Shown here: one piece after another, positions 45,611 to 55,002 of the stretch
How the letters are laid out: every line of letters begins with the position of its first letter
Position numbering within the stretch: the stretch's first letter is position 1
DNA from: JAWXBK01 sp040878185
Lineage (GTDB): Bacteria > Pseudomonadota > Alphaproteobacteria > Dongiales > Dongiaceae
Assembly (NCBI GenBank): GCA_040878185.1
Contig: JBBDMS010000035.1
Coordinates: forward strand, 1-64,000
Direction of reading: 5' to 3'
Length of the DNA stretch: 64,000 bases
The notes under the pieces: model-generated
Told to the model about the DNA's origin: nothing
The model's database searches: none
What the model saw: only the letters and a program-made list of their open reading frames with translations
Translations under genes and position numbers: made by a program

Positions 45611-46240
45611 ATGGCCGGGCAGCCGGACGGCGCGCCGGCGATCGTGCTCGCCTCGGCGAGCCGCGCGCGGGCAACGATGCTCGAAGCGGCCGGCGTCGCC
45701 TTTACGATCGATGCCGCGGCGATCGACGAGGACGAGGTCAAGGCGGCGCTCGCCGCCGAACGCGCGACCCCGGCGCAGGTGGCCGAGACGCTCGCCGAAC
45801 TCAAGGCGCTGCGCGTCGCACGGCGCCATCCGGGATCGCTGGTGCTCGGTGCCGACCAGGTGCTCGCACTCGAGGATGCCCCCGGCGCCACCATCTTCGA
45901 CAAGCCGAAGGACCGCGAGGATGCCGTCCGGCAGCTCGCGGCGCTTGCCGGCCGAAGCCATCGTTTGCACAGCGTCGCGGTCGTCGTGCGCGACGGGGCG
46001 CGGCTATGGCATCATGGCGACATGGCCGAACTCACCATGCGACCGCTCACCAGAGACTTCATCGACCACTATCTCGACCGGGCCGGCCCGGCGGTGACGC
46101 ATTCGGTCGGCGCCTACCAGCTCGAGGGGCTCGGCGCCCAGCTCTTCACCCGCGTGCGCGGCGATTTCTTCACCGTGCTGGGCCTGCCCTTGCTGCCGCT
46201 GCTCGGCTTCCTGCGCGGACACGGCGTGGTGCCGACATGA
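45611..46240 (+). CDS. maf: Maf-type nucleoside triphosphate pyrophosphatase
   Basis: 209-residue housecleaning enzyme that hydrolyses non-canonical or excess nucleoside triphosphates. It opens IVLASASRARATMLEAAGV and contains LVLGADQVLALED, and HSVGAYQLEGLGAQLFTRV near the end. The ADQ form and the YQLEG block are typical of the Maf copy linked to aroE in this clade. It lies 8 nt after the regulator gene and overlaps aroE by 4 nt. Confidence 0.94.
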   Translation: MAGQPDGAPAIVLASASRARATMLEAAGVAFTIDAAAIDEDEVKAALAAERATPAQVAETLAELKALRVARRHPGSLVLGADQVLALEDAPGATIFDKPKDREDAVRQLAALAGRSHRLHSVAVVVRDGARLWHHGDMAELTMRPLTRDFIDHYLDRAGPAVTHSVGAYQLEGLGAQLFTRVRGDFFTVLGLPLLPLLGFLRGHGVVPT

Positions 46241-47094
46241 GCAACCTTCTCACCGGCCAGGCCCGGCTCGCCGGCGTCATGGGCTGGCCGGTCGGCCATT
46301 CGCGCTCCCCGGCTTTGCATGGCTTCTGGCTGCGCGAACATGGCATCGACGGTGCCTATGTGCCGCTCGCGGTGCGGCCCGAGGCGCTGAAGACGGCGCT
46401 CGCCGGCCTTGCCGCGCTCGGTTTTCGGGGCGCGAACGTGACAGTGCCGCATAAGGAAGCAGTGCTATCGCTGGTCGACCGCGCGAGCGACACGGCGCTG
46501 CGCATCGGCGCGGTCAACACGATCACGGTCGCGGAAGACGGCACGCTCGAAGGCAGCAACAGCGATGCGTTCGGCTTCCTCGAAAACCTGCGCGAGGGGC
46601 AGCCGGGCTGGCGTGCGGCAACGGGCGCCGCGGTCGTGGTTGGCGCGGGCGGTGCCGCGCGCGCCATCGCGGTTGCGCTCGCCACCGAAGGCGCGCCGGA
46701 AATCCGCATCGTCAACCGTACGAAGGAGCGCGCCGATCGGCTGGTGCGCGAGATCGGCGGGCCGCTGGTCGCGGTCGATTGGGCGAACCGGGGCGCTGCG
46801 CTCGCGGACCTATCCCTGCTGGTGAATGCGACGACGCAGGGCATGAGCGGCGAACAGCCGCTCGACCTCGACCTTGCGCGCCTGCCGGTGAACGCGCTGG
46901 TCAACGACATCGTCTATGTACCGCTCGAAACCGGTCTGCTCGCGGCCGCCCGCGCGCGCGGCAACAAGACTGTCGACGGGCTCGGGATGCTGCTGCATCA
47001 GGCGCGCCCCGGATTTGCCGCCTGGTTCGGCGTCGAGCCCACGGTGACGCCGGCGCTGCGCGCGGCGGTGCTTGCCGCAATGCCGCAGCTTTAG
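46237..47094 (+). CDS. aroE: shikimate dehydrogenase
   Basis: 285-residue NADPH enzyme that reduces 3-dehydroshikimate to shikimate in aromatic amino acid synthesis. It has GWPVGHSRSPALHGFWL, the catalytic-Lys segment GANVTVPHKEAVLSLVD, the dinucleotide-binding VVVGAGGAARAIAVAL, and VDGLGMLLHQARPGFAAWFG at the C-terminus. The start overlaps the maf stop (ATGA). It is followed 9 nt later by coaE. Confidence 0.97.
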   Translation: MSNLLTGQARLAGVMGWPVGHSRSPALHGFWLREHGIDGAYVPLAVRPEALKTALAGLAALGFRGANVTVPHKEAVLSLVDRASDTALRIGAVNTITVAEDGTLEGSNSDAFGFLENLREGQPGWRAATGAAVVVGAGGAARAIAVALATEGAPEIRIVNRTKERADRLVREIGGPLVAVDWANRGAALADLSLLVNATTQGMSGEQPLDLDLARLPVNALVNDIVYVPLETGLLAAARARGNKTVDGLGMLLHQARPGFAAWFGVEPTVTPALRAAVLAAMPQL

Positions 47095-47103
47095 GCATCG
47101 GCG

Positions 47104-47730
47104 ATGATCGTGCTCGGCCTCACCGGTTCGATCGCGATGGGTAAAAGCACGGCCGCCAATGCGTTCCGTCGGCTCGGCGTGCCGGTGCACGATGCCGATG
47201 AGGCCGTGCATCGCCTGATGGCGAAGGGCGGCGACGCGGTCGCGAAGCTTGCGCGTATTTTTCCCGACGCACTGAAGGACGGCGCCATCGACCGCGCGGT
47301 CCTGCGCAAGCGCGTGCTAGACGATCCGAAGGCGCTGGCGCGGCTCGAATCGATCCTGCATCCGCTGGTGCGCCGCTCCGAACGCGCATTTCTCGCGACC
47401 GCCCGGCAGCGGCGCGAAGCGCTGGTCGTACTCGATATTCCGCTGCTCTACGAAACCGGCGGCGATAAACGCTGCGATGTTGTGGCCGTCGTCAGCGCGC
47501 CGCGGTCGGTCCAGCTTGCACGGCTCAAGCGGCGGCGCGGTTTCACGAAGGAATGGCTGAAGCAGATCGAGGCGCGGCAACTGCCCGATGCGGAAAAGCG
47601 CCGGCGCGCCGATTTCGTCATTCCGACTGGGCTCGATCTGCGGCGCAGCTTGCAGGCGATTCGCGGCATCGTCACAATGGCGAAAGACGGACGAATCGGC
47701 CGGCGCAGTCGGGGCCGCCCACAACGCTAG
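47104..47730 (+). CDS. coaE: dephospho-CoA kinase
   Basis: 208-residue enzyme of the last step of CoA synthesis, phosphorylating dephospho-CoA. The P-loop GLTGSIAMGKST is at residues 5-16, followed by VPVHDADEAVHRLM and LVVLDIPLLYETGGDKRCD, standard CoaE motifs. It sits between aroE and dnaQ in the conserved origin-proximal order. Confidence 0.96.
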   Translation: MIVLGLTGSIAMGKSTAANAFRRLGVPVHDADEAVHRLMAKGGDAVAKLARIFPDALKDGAIDRAVLRKRVLDDPKALARLESILHPLVRRSERAFLATARQRREALVVLDIPLLYETGGDKRCDVVAVVSAPRSVQLARLKRRRGFTKEWLKQIEARQLPDAEKRRRADFVIPTGLDLRRSLQAIRGIVTMAKDGRIGRRSRGRPQR

Positions 47731-47750
47731 CGTTTTTCGGGAGAGCGACT

Positions 47751-48434
47751 TTGCGCGAAGTGATCCTCGATACCGAAACGACCGGGCTCGATCCGCGTAC
47801 CGGCGATCGCATCGTCGAGATCGCCTGCATCGAACTGCTGAATCATCTGCCGACCGGACGCGTTTGGCAGGCTTACGTCAATCCCGAGCGCGAAGTCAGC
47901 GTCGCCGCGCTCGACGTGCACGGCATCACCGACAGTTTCCTCAGGGACAAACCGGTCTTCTCGGAAGTCGTCGCCGATTTTCTCGAGTTCATCGGCGATG
48001 CGCCGCTGGTGATTCACAATGCCGATTTCGATATCGGCTTTCTGAACGCGGAACTGGGACGGCTCGGCTTTCCGCCGATGCCTGCCTCGCGCGGCAAGGA
48101 CACGGTCGCGCTCGCGCGGCGCAAATTCCCGGGATCGCCGGCGAGCCTCGATGCGCTGTGCAAGCGGTTCAACATCGACAATTCGGCGCGCAGCAAGCAT
48201 GGCGCGCTGCTCGATGCTGAGCTGCTGGCCGATGTCTATCTCGAATTGGTCGGCGGTCGCCAGGCGGGGCTCGAGCTCGCCGGCGCGCGCGCGACAATCC
48301 AGATCGGCATCAGCGGTGCGCCGGCACCCGGCGTTGCGGTGCGACCGCCGCGCCCGCACGCGCCCAGCGCCGCCGAGCTTGCCGCGCACGACGCGCTGCT
48401 CAAGGATATCAGCGATCCAATCTGGCGGCGGTGA
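47751..48434 (+). CDS. dnaQ: DNA polymerase III epsilon subunit (proofreading exonuclease)
   Basis: 227-residue 3'-5' exonuclease. All three Exo motifs are present: VILDTETTGLDP, HNADFDIGFLNAEL, and HGALLDAELLADVY. The best start is TTG at 47751, 5-6 nt after CGGGAGAG. A GTG at 47760 is an alternative but is too far from that ribosome binding site. It closes the conserved regulator-maf-aroE-coaE-dnaQ cluster. Confidence 0.96.
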   Translation: MREVILDTETTGLDPRTGDRIVEIACIELLNHLPTGRVWQAYVNPEREVSVAALDVHGITDSFLRDKPVFSEVVADFLEFIGDAPLVIHNADFDIGFLNAELGRLGFPPMPASRGKDTVALARRKFPGSPASLDALCKRFNIDNSARSKHGALLDAELLADVYLELVGGRQAGLELAGARATIQIGISGAPAPGVAVRPPRPHAPSAAELAAHDALLKDISDPIWRR

Positions 48435-48610
48435 GGCGGGGCGCTGCTCGCGGCCCCCCGTTCTGGCTCGTGGAACGATTGCCCGGGAAATGGTCGGCGA
48501 GGATCGATCGCATGATGGCCGCGATCCTGATATCGCGGGCTGACGCTCGCGCTCAACGCGACGATCGAAGGTGACAGAATGCGGAAAAGTTGGCAGCGAG
48601 ATTGAAGCGA

Positions 48611-48637
48611 TCCCCTCGCCGCGCCGAGGCGAGGGGA
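48611..48637. terminator. perfect 10-bp hairpin between dnaQ and DoxX gene
   Basis: TCCCCTCGCC GCGCCGA GGCGAGGGGA. It lies between convergent genes, 40 bases after the DoxX-type stop and 177 bases after dnaQ. It could serve both strands. No T-run is present. Confidence 0.55.
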
Positions 48638-48676
48638 TGCCTATCCGATAGAGACGACGTCAGATCGACGCGACGG

Positions 48677-49075
48677 TCAGCCGATCTTGCCGCTACCGCG
48701 CGACGCGTCGATGCTCCACGGGCCGGGGCCCGCGCACATCAGATAGAGGAACACGAAGCAGTACATGATCGCGAGCTCGCCGCCGTTCTGGATCGGGAAG
48801 AAGCCCATCGGGAAGTGAACCCAGAAATAGGCAATCGCCATCATGCCCGCGAGGATGAAGGCGACCGGCCGGGTGAGCAGGCCGATCACGATGAGTACGC
48901 CGCCGACCAGTTCGAAAATACCGGCAATGCCGCCCGGCGACATGAGCTCCGGCGCATCGATCGCGGGAAACCCGAGATGCTTGCCCGTTCCGTGCTGCAG
49001 GAACAGCAGACCGGTCATAATGCGCAGTACGCTCAGCATGCGCGGCGACCAGGAAGACAGTTTTTCAAAAGCCAT
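48677..49075 (-). CDS. DoxX-family membrane protein
   Basis: 132-residue inner-membrane protein with four predicted helices. It shows family features: VLRIMTGLLFLQHGTGKHLG, then GIAGIFELVGGVLIVIGLLTR and FWVHFPMGFFPIQNGGELAI. DoxX-like proteins are linked to redox or thiosulfate functions in a few species, but most, including this one, have no defined role. It lies between dnaQ and secB, pointing against the flow of dnaQ. Confidence 0.9.
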   Translation of the reverse strand: MAFEKLSSWSPRMLSVLRIMTGLLFLQHGTGKHLGFPAIDAPELMSPGGIAGIFELVGGVLIVIGLLTRPVAFILAGMMAIAYFWVHFPMGFFPIQNGGELAIMYCFVFLYLMCAGPGPWSIDASRGSGKIG

Positions 49076-49137
49076 GTCCGGATCCTTCCCCTCGTTGCAG
49101 GTTCAGTCGGGTTGCGACAGACGCACCGCGCCGCGTC

Positions 49138-49689
49138 TCAGGCGTTGCCTGACGTTTCGGCACCGGCCAATCCACCGGGCCCGGCGCCGGCATCCCGCGC
49201 CTTGAGTTGCTCCAGGTAGTGCAGCTCGAAATTGATCGGGTTGACGAGCATCGCGCGGAAGCCGCCGGCCTGCACCATGTCGGCGACGATCTGGCGCGCA
49301 AAGGGAAACAACAGCCGCGGCACCTTCACCATCAGCGACGGCTCGATCTGGTTCGCGGGGATGTTGTCGAAGCGGACGACACCGGCATAGTGGACGTCGG
49401 CGATATAGGCGATGCGATCCTCGAGCCGCGCCTCGACGCGCATGAGCAGCACGCACTCATAGGTGTTGCCGCCTTCGTCGGGCAGGCGGTTCGCCTTGAT
49501 GTCGACCTTCACGACGCCCTGCGGCACCTGCGGCGCATGTTTGAGAATCTCCGGCGCGTGCGGCACCTCGAAGGAAAGATCCTTCAGATACTGCACCAGC
49601 AGCGCGAGCTTCGGCCCTTCGGCCGTGGTGTCCGCCAGAAACGGGTCGGGAATCAGGCGAAACTCGTCGTTGCTGCGGTCGGCGGCCAT
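49138..49689 (-). CDS. secB: preprotein translocase chaperone SecB
   Basis: 183-residue tetrameric chaperone that keeps exported preproteins unfolded and hands them to SecA. It contains LLVQYLKDLSFEVPHAPEIL, LPDEGGNTYECVLLMRVEAR and LLFPFARQIVADMVQAGGFR, all strongly conserved in SecB. A Gly/Ala-rich tail follows the core. secB near dnaQ and the origin is the Caulobacter arrangement. Confidence 0.97.
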   Translation of the reverse strand: MAADRSNDEFRLIPDPFLADTTAEGPKLALLVQYLKDLSFEVPHAPEILKHAPQVPQGVVKVDIKANRLPDEGGNTYECVLLMRVEARLEDRIAYIADVHYAGVVRFDNIPANQIEPSLMVKVPRLLFPFARQIVADMVQAGGFRAMLVNPINFELHYLEQLKARDAGAGPGGLAGAETSGNA

Positions 49690-49837
49690 GGTCGAATCCC
49701 GGATCGGTGAAGAACAGACTCGGGGTTAGCACGCCACGGCCAGCGCCACAATCGGCGCGTATCCGGGCATTGCGGGTGACCGCCCCGCTTGATGGTCCCG
49801 GATTGGGCGGCGGGTCGATCGGGCGAGTTAACGGATA

Positions 49838-50383
49838 TTACGGATGGCCAGCGCCTGTGGTTTCGCTCGGGTCGAAGGGCAGCATCTCGCCATTGCCGAT
49901 CGGCACCCCGGTGAGGCCGCGGATGAAGCCCCAATGGCTGACGACCGCGACCCGGCGCCAGTCGGGATGGCGGGCCATGTGGGCACGGAAATCGCGGCAG
50001 CGGCCGAGCAGCTGCTCATCCGTTTCGTCGAGATCGGGCCACCATTTCTCGGGCAGATGGGCAAAATCGAGCGCCGGCCAGCGTTCGGCAAGCGCGCTGC
50101 GCAGGCTGCCGATATCGCAGTGGAATCGGCAATGCTCGCGCACCAGCGGCTCGATCCGGATCGGCAGGCCGAGGCGGGCGGCGATGATTTCGGCGGTTTC
50201 GAGGGCCCGCGTATACGGGCTCGCCACCAGCTCGGCGACATCCCGCTCGGCCAGGGCGACCGCCGTCGCTTCCGCCTGGCGCTTTCCCTCGTCGGTCAGA
50301 CGAGGGTCGGGAATGCCCGGGTCCTTGCGGGTCACGCTGTAGACGACGTTGAACTCCGACTGGCCGTGGCGGACGAGGATCAT
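49838..50383 (-). CDS. histidine phosphatase family protein
   Basis: 181-residue phosphatase of the phosphoglycerate-mutase superfamily. The phosphohistidine motif LVRHGQSEFN is at the N-terminus and the second catalytic His is in VVSHWGFIRGLTG. Substrate is unknown. It is not an obvious glycolytic mutase, given its short length and lack of the dPGM insertions. It lies upstream of secB on the same strand with a 148-base gap. Confidence 0.92.
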   Translation of the reverse strand: MILVRHGQSEFNVVYSVTRKDPGIPDPRLTDEGKRQAEATAVALAERDVAELVASPYTRALETAEIIAARLGLPIRIEPLVREHCRFHCDIGSLRSALAERWPALDFAHLPEKWWPDLDETDEQLLGRCRDFRAHMARHPDWRRVAVVSHWGFIRGLTGVPIGNGEMLPFDPSETTGAGHP

Positions 50384-50608
50384 GGCGCTCGCTGTCTTTC
50401 GGTGATGGTCTTCCGGCGGCGGTCTGGCGGCGATGGTCTGGCGGCGATGGTCTGGCGGTTGGGGAATCCCCCCGGACGAGCGGGGCGTTACCGGCAGGCG
50501 CCTTGCTCGGCGGCGCCCACTCGCTTATGTAACCTGCGTCGGCAACGCTTTGAAGCCCCGGCGCTCCGGCACCGCAAGCTGCGTCGCGAGAGGCGATGCG
50601 CGATCGGG

Positions 50609-50668
50609 CAGAACGGTTCGCAAAACGGGTTCCAGAACAGGTCCCAGAACGGGTCCCAGAACGGGTCA
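50609..50668. repeat. five 12-bp tandem units before the Tim44-like start
   Basis: CAGAACGGTTCG, CAAAACGGGTTC, CAGAACAGGTCC, CAGAACGGGTCC and CAGAACGGGTCA occupy 50609-50668 and end on the A of the predicted ATG. The array covers the region where the ribosome binding site should be. Confidence 0.8.
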
Positions 50669-51393
50669 TGGACAGTTTTCCCTATATCGACATCCTGTTC
50701 TTCGCCGCCGTTGCGGCGTTCCTGGTGTTCCGTCTGCGCAATGTGCTGGGCAAGCGGATCGGGAACGAGAAACCCGAACATGCGCAGCGCGAGCGCGCGA
50801 TGCGCAAGGACGAGCGCGAACGCGCGGAAACCGATCGGCCGGATGACGACAAGGTCGTCCAGCTTCCCGACCTGACCGCCAAACCCGATCTCGGTCCCGC
50901 TGAAGCCGCCGCCGCCGCCGACATTCGCGGCGAGCCGGGTACCGTCCCGAGCGGGCTGGAGAAGATCCAGCGCGCCGATCCCTCGTTTACGCCGGATGGG
51001 TTCCTCGGCGGTGCCCGTGCCGCTTTCGAAACCATCGTACAGGCGTTCGCGGCCGGCGACCTGCGGGGGCTGAAGCCGCTTCTGAGCGAAACCGTGTTCG
51101 ATCAGTTCCGCCAGGCGGTCAAGGCGCGCGAAAGCGCCGGACAGAAACTCGAGACGACATTGGTCGGCATCGACAAGGCGGACATCATCGAGGCCGATCT
51201 GCGCGAACGCACGGCTGTCGTCACCATCTCGTTCCGCTCCGAGCAGGTCAATGTGATCCGCGACAAAGACGGCAACGCGGTCGAGGGCGACGCAACCCAT
51301 GTCGAAAAAATCACCGACATCTGGACCTTCGCCCGCAACACGCGCTCGCGCGATCCGAACTGGACATTGATCGCGACACGCAGTCCGAACTAA
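50668..51393 (+). CDS. Tim44-like domain protein
   Basis: 241-residue membrane-anchored protein with a C-terminal Tim44-like domain (about residues 100-241). Its homologues help preproteins across membranes in mitochondria; the bacterial role is not settled. The N-terminus YIDILFFAAVAAFLVFRL is a membrane anchor, followed by a charged, low-complexity linker. Start 50668 is chosen because it begins at this anchor; a start at 50596 would add a repeat-derived PERV tail. The position before mltA and after secB matches Caulobacter. Confidence 0.85.
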   Translation: MDSFPYIDILFFAAVAAFLVFRLRNVLGKRIGNEKPEHAQRERAMRKDERERAETDRPDDDKVVQLPDLTAKPDLGPAEAAAAADIRGEPGTVPSGLEKIQRADPSFTPDGFLGGARAAFETIVQAFAAGDLRGLKPLLSETVFDQFRQAVKARESAGQKLETTLVGIDKADIIEADLRERTAVVTISFRSEQVNVIRDKDGNAVEGDATHVEKITDIWTFARNTRSRDPNWTLIATRSPN

Positions 51394-51435
51394 AACAGTT
51401 TTACCGATTTAATAAACGCGTACGGGGGATCGACG

Positions 51436-52713
51436 ATGTCGTCGGCGATATCGCCACAAGCAGCGCCGGACACGCGGCGCAAGACCCATCTGTTCTTCAC
51501 GACATTGTTCGCCGCATTCCTGCTCGCCGCCTGCGTCGGCGGCAAGGCACCGCCCCAACCGGTTGAACCGGCACCGGCGCCCGCGCCCACCGCCGATGGT
51601 GGCGATGCGCTCTATCTGACGCCGGCGACGTTCGACCAGCTTCCCGGCTGGAGCGAGGATCCGATGTCGTCGGCGCTGCCCGCGCTGTTGCGCAGTTGCC
51701 AGAAGCTGGTCGAAAGCCCGCCCGAAACGCCGGTCGGGCCGAACGGTTTCGCCGGCACGGTTGCCGACTGGATTCCGCTCTGCAACACCGCCTGGGGTCT
51801 GACGCCGCGCGACGATATCGACATGCGCGCCTTCATGTCGCGCTGGTTCGCGCCGTTCCTCGTTTCCGGCGCCGACGGCGCCGACGGCCTGTTCACCGGC
51901 TATTACGAGCCCGAGCTGTACGGCTCGCTGACGCCTTCGCCGCAATATCCCGTGCCGCTCTATCGCATGCCCGACGACATGGTGACGGTCCCGCTCGGTC
52001 CGTTCCGGGCCGATCTCGAAGGCGAGAGCATCGTCGGTCGCGTCGATGGCACGCGCTTCGTGCCCTATTACAGCCATCAGGAAATCGACCAGGGTGCGCT
52101 CGCCGGCCGCGGTCTCGAGCTGCTCTATATCGACGACCCGATCGCGGCCTTCTTCCTGCACATCCAGGGTTCGGGCCGCGTCTTCCTGGCCGATGGCACC
52201 GAGATGCGCGTCGGCTATGCCGGCAAGAACGGCCGGCCCTATGTCGCGATCGGCCGCGTGCTCGCCGATCGCGGCGAGATTCCACTGGACCAGGTTTCGC
52301 TGCAATCGATCCGCGCCTGGCTCGAGGCGAATCCCGACCGCGCCAGGGAGGTGATGTACCAGAACCCGTCCTTCATCTTCTTCGAGCGGATCGACGGCGA
52401 GGGCCCGATCGGCGCGCAGGGCGTGGTTCTGACCCCGAGCCGTTCGATCGCGGTCGATACCAGGCTGCTGCCGCTCGGCGTGCCGCTTTATGTCGATACG
52501 GTCTGGCCGGCCGGTGTCGACAAGGGACTGCCGATGCGCCGGCTGATGATCGCGCAGGACACCGGCGGCGCGATCCGCGGTCCCGTGCGCGGCGACATCT
52601 ATTGGGGCAGCGGCGATATCGCGGGCGACTATGCCGGCCAGATGAAATCGCAGGGCCGATATTATCTGCTGCTGCCGCTGACCGTCGCCGAGCGTCGGGC
52701 GCAATCGAGTTGA
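51436..52713 (+). CDS. mltA: membrane-bound lytic murein transglycosylase A
   Basis: 425-residue lipoprotein that cleaves peptidoglycan glycan strands. A lipobox FLLAACVGG (Cys about residue 33) follows a hydrophobic signal. The MltA domain includes FTGYYEPELYGS and AFFLHIQGSGRVFL, and the 3D-type catalytic end MIAQDTGGAIRGPVRGDIYW supplies the active-site Asp. It follows the Tim44-like gene by 42 nt. In Caulobacter the Smr gene follows directly, but here a lactate-utilisation cluster intervenes. Confidence 0.95.
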   Translation: MSSAISPQAAPDTRRKTHLFFTTLFAAFLLAACVGGKAPPQPVEPAPAPAPTADGGDALYLTPATFDQLPGWSEDPMSSALPALLRSCQKLVESPPETPVGPNGFAGTVADWIPLCNTAWGLTPRDDIDMRAFMSRWFAPFLVSGADGADGLFTGYYEPELYGSLTPSPQYPVPLYRMPDDMVTVPLGPFRADLEGESIVGRVDGTRFVPYYSHQEIDQGALAGRGLELLYIDDPIAAFFLHIQGSGRVFLADGTEMRVGYAGKNGRPYVAIGRVLADRGEIPLDQVSLQSIRAWLEANPDRAREVMYQNPSFIFFERIDGEGPIGAQGVVLTPSRSIAVDTRLLPLGVPLYVDTVWPAGVDKGLPMRRLMIAQDTGGAIRGPVRGDIYWGSGDIAGDYAGQMKSQGRYYLLLPLTVAERRAQSS

Positions 52714-53582
52714 GCGCGGCGGCGCCCGCGTCGCTTTCCCCGACAGTTTCCCCGGTGGTTTTGGGGACGGGCGCGCGGCCGCGCGTCGGGCTTCTGGTCA
52801 CCTGCCTCGTCGATCTGTTCCGCCCGCAGGCGGGCTTTGCCGCCGTCGCGCTGCTGGAGGCGGCCGGCTGCGAGGTCGTGGTGCCGCCGACGCAGACCTG
52901 CTGCGGCCAGCCCGCCTATAACAGCGGCGACCGCGCCGATGCGATCGCGATCGCGCGGCGGACGATCGAGCAGTTCGAACCGTTCGATCATGTCGTCCTG
53001 CCGTCCGGTTCCTGCGCCGGCATGCTGCGCGTGCATTATCCCGCTCTGTTTGCCGACGACCCCGATTGGGCTGCGCGCGCGCGCGACCTGGCGGCGAAGA
53101 CCTTCGAGCTGACGCAGTTCCTGGTCCATCGCGAGGCGGCGTTCGCGATCACGGCCGAGCATGACGGGGCGGTTGCGTTCCACGGTTCCTGTTCCGCGCT
53201 GCGCGAGATGAAATCGGTCGCGGAACCGCGATCGCTGCTGCGCGCGGTGCGCGGGCTGACCTTGCGCGATCTCGCCGATCCGGAAGCCTGCTGCGGATTC
53301 GGTGGCACGTTCTGCGTCAAGTATCCCGCGATCTCCGACGACATGGTGACGCGCAAGGCGGCCGACATTATGGCAACCGGCGCCGACACGCTCGCCTCCT
53401 GCGATCTCGGCTGCCTGCTCAATATTGCGGGCAAGCTCGCGCGCGAGGGCAAGGCGATACGCTGCTTCCATGTCGCGGAAATCCTCGCCGGGCTTGGCGA
53501 TGCGCCGGCGATTGGCGAGGCGCGGGGCGGCGAAGCGCCCGCCGTTGCCGCGGCCGGTCTCGCGCCCGGTGCCCTGCGATGA
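52710..53582 (+). CDS. lutA: L-lactate utilisation protein LutA
   Basis: 290-residue iron-sulfur protein of the LutABC lactate-oxidising complex. It has two CCG-type cysteine motifs: TQTCCGQPAYNSGD and EACCGFGGTFCVKYP. LLVTCLVDLFRPQAGFA marks the start of the domain. The start is uncertain: TTG at 52710 overlaps the mltA stop (TTGA), while GTG at 52755 would begin nearer the conserved part. It overlaps lutB by 4 nt. Confidence 0.92.
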   Translation: MSAAAPASLSPTVSPVVLGTGARPRVGLLVTCLVDLFRPQAGFAAVALLEAAGCEVVVPPTQTCCGQPAYNSGDRADAIAIARRTIEQFEPFDHVVLPSGSCAGMLRVHYPALFADDPDWAARARDLAAKTFELTQFLVHREAAFAITAEHDGAVAFHGSCSALREMKSVAEPRSLLRAVRGLTLRDLADPEACCGFGGTFCVKYPAISDDMVTRKAADIMATGADTLASCDLGCLLNIAGKLAREGKAIRCFHVAEILAGLGDAPAIGEARGGEAPAVAAAGLAPGALR

Positions 53583-55000
53583 GCGCCGTCACCAGCGCCC
53601 GCTTCGGTGAGAATGCGCGCGCGGCTTTGGCCGACAAGCAGCTCCAGGTCGCGCTCGGCCATGTGCGACGCAACTTCATCGAGCGCCGCGCGAAGGCGGT
53701 CGCCGATCTGCCGGAGTTCGATGCGTTGCGCGATGCGGCGCGCGACATCCGCGATCATGTACTGAACCATCTCGATCTCTATCTCGAACGGTTCGAGAAA
53801 AAGGTGATCGAGCAGGGCGGGCGGGTGCACTGGTGCGCGAGTGCCGAGGATGCGCGCGCGACGATCCTTTCGATCTGCCGCATTGCCGGTGCAAGGACCG
53901 TGACAAAAGGCAAGACCATGATCGGCGAGGAAATCGCCATCAACGATTTTCTGGCGGCAAACGACATCGTGCCGGTCGAGACCGATCTCGGCGAATACAT
54001 CATCCAGCTCCGCGGCGAGACGCCGAGCCATCTGATCGCACCGGCGATCCATGTCACCAAGAACCAGGTCTCGGAAACGTTTCGCGCGCATCACACCGAC
54101 CTCGATCCGGCGCGCTCGCTCGAAGAGCCGCAGACTTTGCTCGCCGAGGCCCGGGAGAAACTGCGCTCGAAGTTTCTTGCAGCCGACGTCGGCATCACGG
54201 GCGCCAATTTCCTGATCGCGGAAACCGGCCAAAGTGTGATCGTCACCAACGAAGGCAATGGCGACCTGACCCAGACTTTGCCGAAGACGCAGATCGTGCT
54301 CGCCTCGATCGAGAAGATCGCGCCGACGCTCGAGGATGCGAGTGTGCTGCTGCGCGTGCTGGCGCGCTCGGCGACCGGCCAGGAGATGTCGGTCTATACG
54401 AGCTTCACGACGGGACCGAGGCGCGCCGGCGATCTCGACGGGCCGGAAAACTTTCATGTCGTGATCGTCGATAACGGTCGCAGCCAGTATCTCGGGACCG
54501 AATTCCAGCCGATGCTGCGCTGCATCCGCTGCGCCGCCTGTCTCAACCATTGCCCGGTCTATCAGGCGGTCGGCGGGCACGCTTATGGCTGGGTTTATTC
54601 CGGGCCGATCGGCGCGATCCTGACGCCGGCTTTGGTCGGGATCGATCGCGCCTCGCCGCTGCCCGAGGCATCGAGCCTGTGCGGGCGTTGCGAGCAGGTC
54701 TGTCCGGTGCGCATTCCGATTCCCTCGCTGCTGCGGCGCTGGCGCGAGGTGAGCTTCGCCGGCGGTCATAGCGGCAGCCGCGCGCGACTGGCGCTCCGGC
54801 TCTGGGCTTTTGCGGCGCGCCGGCCGTTTCTCTATCGTCGCGCGAGCGGCATGGCAGCGCTGCTTCTGTCGCTGATCGGCGGCCGGCGCGGACGGATCCG
54901 AAGCCTGCCGCTGGCGGCGGGCTGGACCGAATTCCGCGATCTGCCGGCACCAGCGGGGCGCACATTCATGGCGCAATATGCGCGCGCGAAGGGGGACTGA
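53579..55000 (+). CDS. lutB: L-lactate utilisation protein LutB
   Basis: 473-residue component of the lactate-oxidising complex with two 4Fe-4S clusters (CIRCAACLNHCPVYQ and LCGRCEQVCPVRIP). An N-terminal LUD-type region precedes them (TKGKTMIGEEIAINDFL, GITGANFLIAETGQSVIVTN). The start codon overlaps the lutA stop (ATGA). The next gene, a small membrane protein, starts 2 nt after its stop. Confidence 0.95.
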   Translation: MSAVTSARFGENARAALADKQLQVALGHVRRNFIERRAKAVADLPEFDALRDAARDIRDHVLNHLDLYLERFEKKVIEQGGRVHWCASAEDARATILSICRIAGARTVTKGKTMIGEEIAINDFLAANDIVPVETDLGEYIIQLRGETPSHLIAPAIHVTKNQVSETFRAHHTDLDPARSLEEPQTLLAEAREKLRSKFLAADVGITGANFLIAETGQSVIVTNEGNGDLTQTLPKTQIVLASIEKIAPTLEDASVLLRVLARSATGQEMSVYTSFTTGPRRAGDLDGPENFHVVIVDNGRSQYLGTEFQPMLRCIRCAACLNHCPVYQAVGGHAYGWVYSGPIGAILTPALVGIDRASPLPEASSLCGRCEQVCPVRIPIPSLLRRWREVSFAGGHSGSRARLALRLWAFAARRPFLYRRASGMAALLLSLIGGRRGRIRSLPLAAGWTEFRDLPAPAGRTFMAQYARAKGD

Positions 55001-55002
55001 CG

